The position numbers were made by a program, and so were the translations under genes. From DASPGQ01 sp035457705 (lineage in GTDB: Bacteria > Acidobacteriota > Vicinamibacteria > Marinacidobacterales > SMYC01), in assembly GCA_035457705.1 (NCBI GenBank), contig DATIBD010000070.1:240259-304258 (forward strand): a DNA stretch of 64,000 nt. The letters are read 5' to 3'. Positions 56,558 through 64,000 of this stretch are shown here, one piece after another. Below the pieces are notes generated by a model. That model saw nothing but the letters and a program-made list of their open reading frames with translations, did not search any database and had not been told where the DNA came from. Every line of letters begins with the position of its first letter. The first letter of the stretch is position 1.

Positions 56558-56616
56558 GTGTCACCTCCTCGGTTCGTAATTTATTATGCCTTTCGGACGC
56601 GTCCGTTTTCCACCGG

Positions 56617-58542
56617 TCACGGGAGCAGAGCCTTGTCGCTAACCAGGGATTCCAGTCTCGTCACGAAATCGGCGAGTTGCACTGGGCCCTCGTCACCGTC
56701 TTTACGGTTCCGGACGGCGACGGTGCCGGTCTCCTTCTCCTTGTCGCCCGCGACCAGCATGAACGGAATCTTTTTGAGCTGTGCTTCACGGATTTTGTAT
56801 CCTACCTTCTCGTTTCGGGCGTCCACCTCTGCACGGAATCCAGCCGAACGAAGCGTTTGGAGAACCTCGCCAGCGTAGTCGTGGTGTTTCTCCGAGATGG
56901 GAAGGACGACGGCCTGGATGGGCGCAAGCCACGAGGGAAACGCCCCGCCCGTGTGCTCGATGAGAACGGCCATGAATCGCTCGAGCGAGCCCAGGATGGC
57001 GCGGTGCACGACCACCGGCCGCTTGCGCCTGCCGTCCTCGGCCGCATAATAAAGATCGAAGCGCTCCGCCTGGGTGAAATCCACTTGAATCGTGGCACAT
57101 TGATGCCGACGACCGATTGCGTCCTCGACGTGAAAATCGATCTTCGGCCCATAGAACGCCCCGTCGCCGGGGTTGAGCTTGTGGGCGCCACCAGAGCGTT
57201 CCAGAGCGTGAGTCAGCGCCTCCTCGGCCTGCTCCCATTGCTCGTCGGTTCCAATCGAGCCCTCTGGACGAGTCGAGAGCTCGACGCGGAAACCTTCGAA
57301 GCCGAGCTCGGAATACACTTCACGAACGAGGTCGATGAGGTCAACGACTTCGTTCTCGAGTTGCTCGGGAGCGCAATAGATATGCGCGTCGTCCTGCACG
57401 AACGAGCGGACGCGCGTCAATCCCGAGAGCACTCCCGAACGCTCGTTTCGATGGCAATGCCCGAACTCGGAAAGCCGCAAGGGCAGGTCTCGATAGGATC
57501 TCAGGCTCGATTCGTACACCATCGCTGCGCCCGGACAGTTCATCGGCTTGATGGCGAATCGAGCCTCCTCGGAGTCGACGAAATACATGTTCTCCTGGTA
57601 ATGCTCGAGGTGGCCGCTCCGCTCCCAGACGCTGGTGTTCATGATGAGCGGAGTCTTGATCTCGAGGTATCCTCGACGATCGAGCTTGCCACGCATGTAG
57701 TCGACGAGCCCGTTGACGACCCGGAGCCCCCTCGGAAGCCAGAAAGCCTGGCCGGGAGCCTCGGGGCGGATGAGGAAGAGCTCGAGCTCCCTACCCAGCT
57801 TGCGATGGTCACGCTTTTTCGCTTCCTCGAGACGGGCGAGATGCTCGGCAAGGCTCTTCTCGTCGAAGAAGGTCGTCGCGTAGATGCGTTGCATCGGTGC
57901 CTTGGCCTCGTCACCCTTCCAGTAGGCGGCGGAGCTGCCGAGCACTTTGATCGCTTTGATGATCCCTGTGTCGGGCACGTGCGGGCCCTCGCAGAAGTCG
58001 TAGAATTCGCCCAGTCGATAACAAGAGACCACGTCGTCTCCCTTTTCTTCGACGAGCTCCATCTTGAAAGGTTGCCCCATCGACTGGAACCGGGCGACGG
58101 CTTCTCTCTTCGGGATCTCCTCTCGCTCGAAGGGGACCTTTCGAGACGCGAGCTCCTTCATCTTGGCTTCGATCTTGTCCAGATCCTCGGGAGTGAACGG
58201 CTCGTCGCGGGCAAAGTCGTAGAAGAATCCGCCTTCGATGGGAGGCCCGACTCCGTACTTCGCCTCGGGGAACAACTGCATGACCGCCGCGGCAAGGAGA
58301 TGGGCGGAGCTGTGTCGAAAAATCTCGAGCGCCTCGTCGTCCGCCGGCGTGAGAATGCGCACTTCCGCGTCGCGATCGATGGCCCGGGAGAGATCGAAAG
58401 ACTCCCCGTCCACGAGCGCGGCAACCGCTCGGCGCGCGAGGCCAGGCGACAGATCCTCGGCGATCTTTCCGGCCGTCACACCCCTGGGGAACGTCCTCAC
58501 GGATCCGTCCGGGAGTCTGACTTCGATTCCTTTACTGCTCAT
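56617..58542 (-). CDS. thrS: Threonyl-tRNA synthetase
   Basis: A 641-residue class II synthetase. Domains in order: TGS (1-65), N2 editing (about 70-225, with H-S-S-A-H-L-L and the later H-V-P-D-T-G), catalytic core with zinc ligands Cys (M-N-C-P-G), His (Q-D-D-A-H-I-Y) and a later His, and the anticodon-binding domain (last 110 residues). The ATG at 58542 fits the TGS start. A terminator-like hairpin ends 8 bp upstream. infC starts 59 bp downstream, the common thrS-infC-rpmI-rplT order. Confidence 0.96.
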   Translation of the reverse strand: MSSKGIEVRLPDGSVRTFPRGVTAGKIAEDLSPGLARRAVAALVDGESFDLSRAIDRDAEVRILTPADDEALEIFRHSSAHLLAAAVMQLFPEAKYGVGPPIEGGFFYDFARDEPFTPEDLDKIEAKMKELASRKVPFEREEIPKREAVARFQSMGQPFKMELVEEKGDDVVSCYRLGEFYDFCEGPHVPDTGIIKAIKVLGSSAAYWKGDEAKAPMQRIYATTFFDEKSLAEHLARLEEAKKRDHRKLGRELELFLIRPEAPGQAFWLPRGLRVVNGLVDYMRGKLDRRGYLEIKTPLIMNTSVWERSGHLEHYQENMYFVDSEEARFAIKPMNCPGAAMVYESSLRSYRDLPLRLSEFGHCHRNERSGVLSGLTRVRSFVQDDAHIYCAPEQLENEVVDLIDLVREVYSELGFEGFRVELSTRPEGSIGTDEQWEQAEEALTHALERSGGAHKLNPGDGAFYGPKIDFHVEDAIGRRHQCATIQVDFTQAERFDLYYAAEDGRRKRPVVVHRAILGSLERFMAVLIEHTGGAFPSWLAPIQAVVLPISEKHHDYAGEVLQTLRSAGFRAEVDARNEKVGYKIREAQLKKIPFMLVAGDKEKETGTVAVRNRKDGDEGPVQLADFVTRLESLVSDKALLP

Positions 58543-58550
58543 CGACCTCG

Positions 58551-58586
58551 AAAACAAAAAGGCCCGCGGCGCATGCGCCCGGACCT
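58551..58586 (-). terminator. Intrinsic terminator/attenuator between tRNA-Val and thrS
   Basis: On the minus strand GGTCCGGGCGCA pairs with TGCGCCGCGGGCC (one bulge), and TTTTTGTTTT follows at once. It lies 14 nt after the tRNA-Val gene and 8 nt before the thrS ATG. It may end the tRNA transcript, attenuate thrS, or both. Confidence 0.6.
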
Positions 58587-58599
58587 CCCCTTCGCCGAA

Positions 58600-58674
58600 T
58601 GGTAGGCGCGGGCGGATTTGAACCGCCGACTTCTACCGTGTCAAGGTAGCGCTCTCCCCCTGAGCTACGCGCCT
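58600..58674 (-). tRNA. tRNA-Val (anticodon GAC)
   Basis: Minus-strand cloverleaf: acceptor AGGCGCG/CGCGCCT, D-arm AGCTCAGGGGGAGAGC, anticodon arm CTACC-TTGACAC-GGTAG with anticodon GAC, T-arm GGCGG-TTCAAAT-CCGCC, discriminator A and an encoded CCA. All stems pair. It is 147 bp upstream of, and divergent from, the PilB-like gene. Confidence 0.97.
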
Positions 58675-58821
58675 ATTTAAACTCAACTTCGACGCAGTCT
58701 AGCAGCGGTCCTGTTGGCTGTCAAGACGGCAACCATTTGTTTCATATAAGGATACGCCAGAGGAGGAGGGGCGCAGCGCCGTTTCTCGTCTCTTTGACTT
58801 GTACGGACTCGAGAGGAGATA

Positions 58822-60600
58822 ATGCTCAGAGCCCAAAGTTTCCAGCTCAGCTCGATGGCCACCAATCCGCGGCGTCCAACGGCCCCGACAACCGAATCCA
58901 GCTCCGTACCCAACCTTCTCAGCATCCTCAAAGAGGAGGGACTGCTGAGCCCTCCGGAAGAGGAACAGGCGATCCGTTTCATGCGCGTCCAGGAGCTCAG
59001 CGAGGAGGCGGCAATCCGGAGGCTGGGGACGCTGAGCGAGGAAGACATTACTCAAGCCGTGGCCCGGCACGCTGGACTTCCCTATCTCAAGATCAATCCT
59101 CTCGATCTCGATCTGGACGTCGTCACCAGCGCACTACCCGCTCCGTTCGCCCGCAAGCACACCATGTGCGCCGTCTCGAAACATGGAAACACCGTCACCC
59201 TCGCCATCGCGAACCCTTTCAACCGCGCGCCACTTCGCGACCTCCAGCAATTCGGCGGGCTGGAGGTGAAGCTCGTCGTCGCCTCCCGGCGAGACATCGA
59301 GCTGGTGAACAAGGGATTCTACGACCTCAAGAGCTCGCTCAAAGCCGCGGAATCCCAGCTGACCGAAGGACGCCTCTCGTCCATCGACGTGACCAACCAG
59401 GAGTTCCTCTCCGGCCCTGCGGTCGAGATGGATCCGACGATGCAGCCCGTGGTGACGGCGCTCGACAACATGCTGAGCCACGCCTTCGACCAGCGTGCGT
59501 CCGATATCCACATGGAGCCCAAGAGAAACATCGCTCTCGTTCGACTGCGCATCGACGGCGTGCTCCACGACGTCCACGTCATTCCCAAGATCGTCTACCA
59601 GGCGGTCGTCAGCCGGGTGAAGATGCTCTCAGGCCTGAACATCGCGGAGAAACGCCGGCCTCAGGACGGGCGCATAAAGAGGACCGAAGCGGGCAAGGAG
59701 ATCGAGATCCGCGTGTCCACGATGCCGACGGTGTTCGGGGAAAAGGCGGTCCTGCGCATCTTCGATCCCGAGATTCTGCTCAAGTCGGTCGAGGAGCTCG
59801 GGTTCTCGGCGGCCGAGCTTCCTCGTTTCACTTCCTTTCTCGAGCACAGAGAGGGCATCATTCTGGTGACCGGACCGACGGGAAGCGGAAAGACCACCAC
59901 GCTCTACTCGGTTCTCAAACATCTCTCGCGGCCCGAGGTCAACATCATCACCATCGAAGATCCCGTCGAGCTCGTGTACGACGACTTCAACCAGATACAG
60001 ATCAAACCGGAAATCAACGTAACGTTCGCCAGCTCCATCAGGACGGTTCTGCGGCAAGACCCCGACATCATCATGGTCGGGGAGATCCGTGACGCGGAGA
60101 CCGCCGAGATGGCAATCCAGGCCGCGCTGACGGGCCATCTCGTCCTTTCAACCCTCCACACCAACGATGCTCCTTCGGCGGTCACCCGGCTTCTCGACCT
60201 CGGCGTTCCCCCCTTTCTCATCACCTCCACCTTGATCGGGGTCCTGGCGCAGAGGCTGGTGCGCTCCATTTGCCTCAAGTGCGTCGAGGACTATCGCCCC
60301 ACCGAGGACGACGCGATGTCGCTCAATGCTCCATTCGAAAAAATCAAGAATTTTACGTTTCGACGGGGCAGGGGCTGCATTCATTGCCGGCAGACGGGCT
60401 ACCACGGCCGGGTGGGGATCTTCGAGATCATGGCCGTGTCGCAAAAGATCCGGAAGCTCGTCGCATCTCAGGCCGCGGCGCCCGAGATCGTGAGAACCGC
60501 TCGCGAAGAAGGCATGAAGGCCCTGAGGGACTCGGCGATTCAAAAGCTCGTCCGGGGCGAGACGACCGTCGCCGAAGTGATTCGCGTCACCAGCCAGTGA
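58822..60600 (+). CDS. PilB/GspE-type secretion ATPase
   Basis: A 592-residue hexameric ATPase that powers type IV pilus extension or type II secretion. The N-terminal domain (about 30-180) is the MshEN/T2SSE_N type (R-H-A-G-L-P-Y-L-K-I-N). The ATPase core has R-A-S-D-I-H-M-E-P, Walker A G-P-T-G-S-G-K-T-T-T (about 350), the Asp box T-I-E-D-P-V-E, Walker B I-I-M-V-G-E-I-R-D, and the His box. A tetracysteine zinc motif (C-L-K-C at about 483 and C-I-H-C at about 519) is kept, as in PilB and GspE. AGGAG precedes the ATG. No other pilus genes are in view. Confidence 0.93.
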   Translation: MLRAQSFQLSSMATNPRRPTAPTTESSSVPNLLSILKEEGLLSPPEEEQAIRFMRVQELSEEAAIRRLGTLSEEDITQAVARHAGLPYLKINPLDLDLDVVTSALPAPFARKHTMCAVSKHGNTVTLAIANPFNRAPLRDLQQFGGLEVKLVVASRRDIELVNKGFYDLKSSLKAAESQLTEGRLSSIDVTNQEFLSGPAVEMDPTMQPVVTALDNMLSHAFDQRASDIHMEPKRNIALVRLRIDGVLHDVHVIPKIVYQAVVSRVKMLSGLNIAEKRRPQDGRIKRTEAGKEIEIRVSTMPTVFGEKAVLRIFDPEILLKSVEELGFSAAELPRFTSFLEHREGIILVTGPTGSGKTTTLYSVLKHLSRPEVNIITIEDPVELVYDDFNQIQIKPEINVTFASSIRTVLRQDPDIIMVGEIRDAETAEMAIQAALTGHLVLSTLHTNDAPSAVTRLLDLGVPPFLITSTLIGVLAQRLVRSICLKCVEDYRPTEDDAMSLNAPFEKIKNFTFRRGRGCIHCRQTGYHGRVGIFEIMAVSQKIRKLVASQAAAPEIVRTAREEGMKALRDSAIQKLVRGETTVAEVIRVTSQ

Positions 60601-60611
60601 GTCTTTTTCCG

Positions 60612-60750
60612 TACTCAATGCCGTGGGCGGGACCCGTAGTCGATCGTCCGCCACGGCTCGGCGTTTGCGGCGCTTCGCGCCGATCTCGCGGCAGACGCAG
60701 CGGCCGCTCGGCAGGCTGCTAGGCTCCTTTTCATATGAAGCCTGATACGG
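60612..60750 (+). repeat. Dispersed structured element, copy 3 (one module)
   Basis: GTACTCAATGCCGTGGGCGG opens a module matching 51991-52040, with one inserted G in the first stem arm and intact CCGCCACGGCTCGGC. The CGGCGC-TTC-GCGCCG hairpin and CGATCTCGCGGCAGA follow identically, then a GCAGGCT...AGCCTG stem with a different loop (60711-60745). The second module is not recognisable. It starts 11 bp after the PilB-like gene stop and ends 39 bp before the AMMECR1 gene stop. Confidence 0.82.
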
Positions 60751-60789
60751 TTCGCTCGCTTCGCAGCTCAATCGCTGACGAGCGCGGTG

Positions 60790-61338
60790 CTATTCAGCGG
60801 CCTCGGTGAACGACACCGCCTGGAATCGCATGACGCACGTCCGGCCGTCGCACCAGCTCGTCGGGGGCAGACCGGCCTTGATGCAAGTCTCGTCGAGGAA
60901 CCGCTCGCGGTCCCAGTTTCGCTCCACCGCCACGCGGGGCAGAAGGAGCCCTCTGGCGGTGTCCCGTTCGACGATGAGCCCGTCCCGGCCGATCTCGATC
61001 TCATCGGGCCGGCACAAGCGAACGGGCGGAGTCAGCACGGTGATCGTGATCCTCACTCCGGCGAGCTCCTGTTTTCTCATCCTTTCGAAACGCGGATCCT
61101 CGGTCGCCGCAGCGACCACCGCTCGGCTGGCGAGCACCGAGAGCGCTTCATCGGAGCGGAGAAATCCGATACAACCGCGCAGCTCCCCATCTCGCTCCAG
61201 GGTGGCAAACAGCCCACCAACCGGACCGGGGGCTCGGACCTGGGCTTCTGTTGTGGAAGACTCGATACCGTAATGAGCCAATAGCTGTTTTCGGGCGAGC
61301 GCCACGAGTTTCAGTCCTTCCTCCGGGGCGACGATCAT
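60790..61338 (-). CDS. AMMECR1-domain protein (AmmeMemoRadiSam system protein A)
   Basis: A 182-residue AMMECR1 protein. It keeps the invariant L-R-G-C-I-G-F-L, T-E-D-P-R-F and the C-terminal W-C-D-G block. The MEMO-like gene ends 3 bp upstream of its start, the usual AmmA-AmmB arrangement. The third member, a radical SAM protein, is not adjacent: the repeat and the PilB gene follow. The molecular role is not fully known. Confidence 0.9.
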   Translation of the reverse strand: MIVAPEEGLKLVALARKQLLAHYGIESSTTEAQVRAPGPVGGLFATLERDGELRGCIGFLRSDEALSVLASRAVVAAATEDPRFERMRKQELAGVRITITVLTPPVRLCRPDEIEIGRDGLIVERDTARGLLLPRVAVERNWDRERFLDETCIKAGLPPTSWCDGRTCVMRFQAVSFTEAAE

Positions 61339-61341
61339 TTC

Positions 61342-62187
61342 CTACTCGTCACGGTAGAAAGCCGCCGACAGATATCCGACCACAGCCCCCGTATCCCCCG
61401 TGGCATCGCCAGAATCCGCGTAGCCGAGCACTTTCGACTCGTTTGCGCCGAGAATGCGTGCCGCCGCCATGATCGAGACGATCGGCCCCCCCCCGCAGGC
61501 ATGACGCGGATTGTCTTCCAAGACGTCGAGCAGAGCTTCAGGGGCGAACTCACGGACGGCCGCGAGAACGGCCTCGTCGAGCTTCCTGGCGCGCACGCGG
61601 GGCTGGTAATGCGAAAGGTCGGAGCTTGCTATCAGGAGCACCTCACGCGATGACGTCGCGAGCGCTCCGGCAAGGGCCTTTCCGGCGAGGTCGACGAGCT
61701 CTCGACTCTGGTTTCCCATCATCACGGGGACGATTCGGACTCTGGGCAGCACCACTTGGAGAAACGGAAGCTGCATCTCGAGGCAATGCTCCTGATCGTG
61801 GACCTCTGGCATCGCGCGGAACCGATCCGAAGAACCGAGCAGCTCTCGCGAGATCTCGGTGTCGACGGCAACGCGACCGAGCGGCGTCTCGAACGCCCCC
61901 GCGGGAAAGACGGCGAGCGCATCGAAGAAGACGCGGTGTGAGGGACCGAGGAGAACGACGGTCTCGACTTCTCTCTCGCGCAGGATGCGATAAGCCGCGG
62001 CCGCGACTCCTCCTGAGTAATTTATTCCAGCATGAGGGACCACGAGGGCGGACACTCTTTTCCCGCCGAGGCTTCCAGGAGACTCGTCCAGCAGGCGCAG
62101 CACGAGCGTACGGAGGCTTTCCGGCTCGCCCGGGTACCACGTGCCGGCGAGGGGCGAAAGTCGCAAACGTTCGGCGCCGTCAATCAT
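61342..62187 (-). CDS. MEMO1-family protein (AmmeMemoRadiSam system protein B)
   Basis: A 281-residue dioxygenase-like fold protein. Conserved metal-site elements are V-P-H-A-G-I-N-Y-S-G, G-P-S-H, D-Q-E-H-C-L-E-M-Q-L-P-F and A-S-S-D-L-S-H-Y. The ATG at 62187 fits the family start (L-S-P-L-A-G-T-W-Y-P), 4 bp after the VTT gene stop. MEMO proteins resemble class III ring-cleaving dioxygenases; the bacterial function is unclear. It is followed by the AMMECR1 gene, 3 bp away. Confidence 0.9.
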   Translation of the reverse strand: MIDGAERLRLSPLAGTWYPGEPESLRTLVLRLLDESPGSLGGKRVSALVVPHAGINYSGGVAAAAYRILREREVETVVLLGPSHRVFFDALAVFPAGAFETPLGRVAVDTEISRELLGSSDRFRAMPEVHDQEHCLEMQLPFLQVVLPRVRIVPVMMGNQSRELVDLAGKALAGALATSSREVLLIASSDLSHYQPRVRARKLDEAVLAAVREFAPEALLDVLEDNPRHACGGGPIVSIMAAARILGANESKVLGYADSGDATGDTGAVVGYLSAAFYRDE

Positions 62188-62191
62188 GACG

Positions 62192-62785
62192 CTAACGGGA
62201 CAAATAAAAGCTCGCGCCGAGGACGAGAATGACCAAGACCAATACAATCAACACCAACAAGCTTGGCCCGTGAGCCTCGAGGTAGCCCATCGCTCGCTCG
62301 CCGTAACGCACGGCGAGAAAGGCTTCGCCGAAGTAGCGAACCGCGCGGCCGAGTGTGATGGCCGCGAGAAATCGTTGATACGGTAGTCCGAGCACCCCGG
62401 CCGACAACACGAAGATCTTGAACGGGAATGGCGGTGGCATTACCGCGGGCAGGACCACCGCCAGGGCACCGTAGCGGCCGAACACTCCAAATACCCGGTC
62501 GATCTTCTTCTCGGCGAACCGGCGCTCGAGCATCCGGTGACCTTTGAAACGGGCCAGCCAAAACAGGAGGCTTCCCCCCGAGGCAGAGCCGAGCACCATC
62601 ATCATTGCGTAGTAGTACGCCAAGTCAGGGAAGCGGGTGCCGAAATAGACCAAGAGAACGTCGTTGACCTCGGGAAGGGAAAGGAGCGATGAATCGAAGA
62701 ACGCGATGACGAAGAGGCCCAGCCCGCCGGTTAGGCTCCCGAGGTCGCGAGCCAACCCGTCCAGGGTCTCGGCGACGTTCTCCAT
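62192..62785 (-). CDS. DedA/VTT-domain membrane protein
   Basis: A 197-residue membrane protein. The VTT (SNARE-associated/DedA) core is visible: re-entrant F-F-D-S-S-L-L-S-L-P-E-V-N-D, G-S-A-S-G-G-S-L-L-F-W, and F-G-R-Y-G-A-L-A-V-V-L-P-A-V-M-P-P-P-F-P-F-K with the conserved proline-rich hairpin. DedA proteins flip or transport lipids such as undecaprenyl phosphate and polyprenyl lipids. The ATG at 62785 or a GTG at 62791 may start it. It lies 30 bp after the HtrA gene and 4 bp before the MEMO gene. Confidence 0.85.
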   Translation of the reverse strand: MENVAETLDGLARDLGSLTGGLGLFVIAFFDSSLLSLPEVNDVLLVYFGTRFPDLAYYYAMMMVLGSASGGSLLFWLARFKGHRMLERRFAEKKIDRVFGVFGRYGALAVVLPAVMPPPFPFKIFVLSAGVLGLPYQRFLAAITLGRAVRYFGEAFLAVRYGERAMGYLEAHGPSLLVLIVLVLVILVLGASFYLSR

Positions 62786-62815
62786 TCGCACCGGCCATTA
62801 TACCGGCGCCCGAGC

Positions 62816-64000
<1,185 letters not shown>

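Noticed and set aside
58543..58599. T-box riboswitch in the thrS leader
   Set aside because: The space between tRNA-Val and thrS is too short for a T-box and lacks its conserved bulge; only a terminator hairpin fits.
56677..58605. 642-codon plus-strand frame opposite thrS
   Set aside because: It is the antisense shadow of thrS, which has complete synthetase motifs.

Overview
The window is GC-rich, densely coded bacterial chromosome with one tRNA and no rRNA. An Acidobacteriota-like or similar soil or sediment lineage fits best. The evidence is a Ser/Thr kinase with a C-terminal beta-propeller, a PrsK/PrsR pair of the PEP-CTERM type, secreted TPR and amidohydrolase proteins, and the infC-rpmI-rplT cluster followed by zapB/zapA-like genes. 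This assignment is an inference from gene content, not a phylogenetic result.

Layout. 1-3.8 kb: end of a DUF4388 gene, a secreted TonB-C-like protein, and a LytS/LytTR two-component pair. 4-9.99 kb: a small recombinase-domain protein behind a sigma-54-like promoter, a ZIP metal transporter, then a coupled TPR / M20 amidohydrolase / phosphohexomutase run. 10-12.4 kb: an accessory patch with a lone DUF4143 ATPase, two decayed toxin-antitoxin remnants (UPF0175-DUF3368 and ParE) and a structured repeat. 12.4-15.9 kb: a multicopper oxidase coupled to an imidazolonepropionase-like amidohydrolase. 16-22.8 kb: an ATP-grasp enzyme, an MDR reductase/thioesterase pair, and a convergent DAO oxidase / acyl-CoA ligase / VOC operon. 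22.9-27.8 kb: a signalling cassette (STAS, GAF-PAS hybrid kinase with Hpt, receiver-HATPase fusion) running into phosphofructokinase. 27.8-32.8 kb: dipeptidase, rpmB and the PrsR/PrsK pair. 33-46.3 kb: a PHP protein, then a roughly 9-kb minus-strand surface-sugar operon (epimerase, acyltransferase, radical SAM, asparagine synthase, membrane protein, queuosine-precursor transporter, rmlA, rmlC, and an unusual AKR-polynucleotide-kinase fusion), and two tandem paralogous lipoproteins. 46.4-51.9 kb: a GT2 glycosyltransferase, gatC-gatA, an APC permease, thiL and zapA. 52-58.7 kb: the protein kinase, a zapB-like gene, rplT, rpmI, infC, thrS and tRNA-Val. 58.8-64 kb: a PilB/GspE ATPase, the AMMECR1/MEMO pair, a VTT membrane protein and a 5'-truncated HtrA protease.

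How the parts fit. The surface-sugar operon, the PrsK/PrsR pair and the GT2 enzyme suggest regulated exopolysaccharide or surface-glycan production, although no exosortase lies in view. The most distinctive signal is a dispersed structured DNA/RNA element at three intergenic sites (about 12.2-12.4, 52.0-52.2 and 60.6-60.75 kb). It has a 50-bp hairpin-bearing module that is directly repeated 140 bp apart at one site, and a paired stem that covaries between copies. Other notable signals are an AUA start on infC, a CTG start on a sugar epimerase, and a probably inactive HAD tail on the AKR-kinase fusion.
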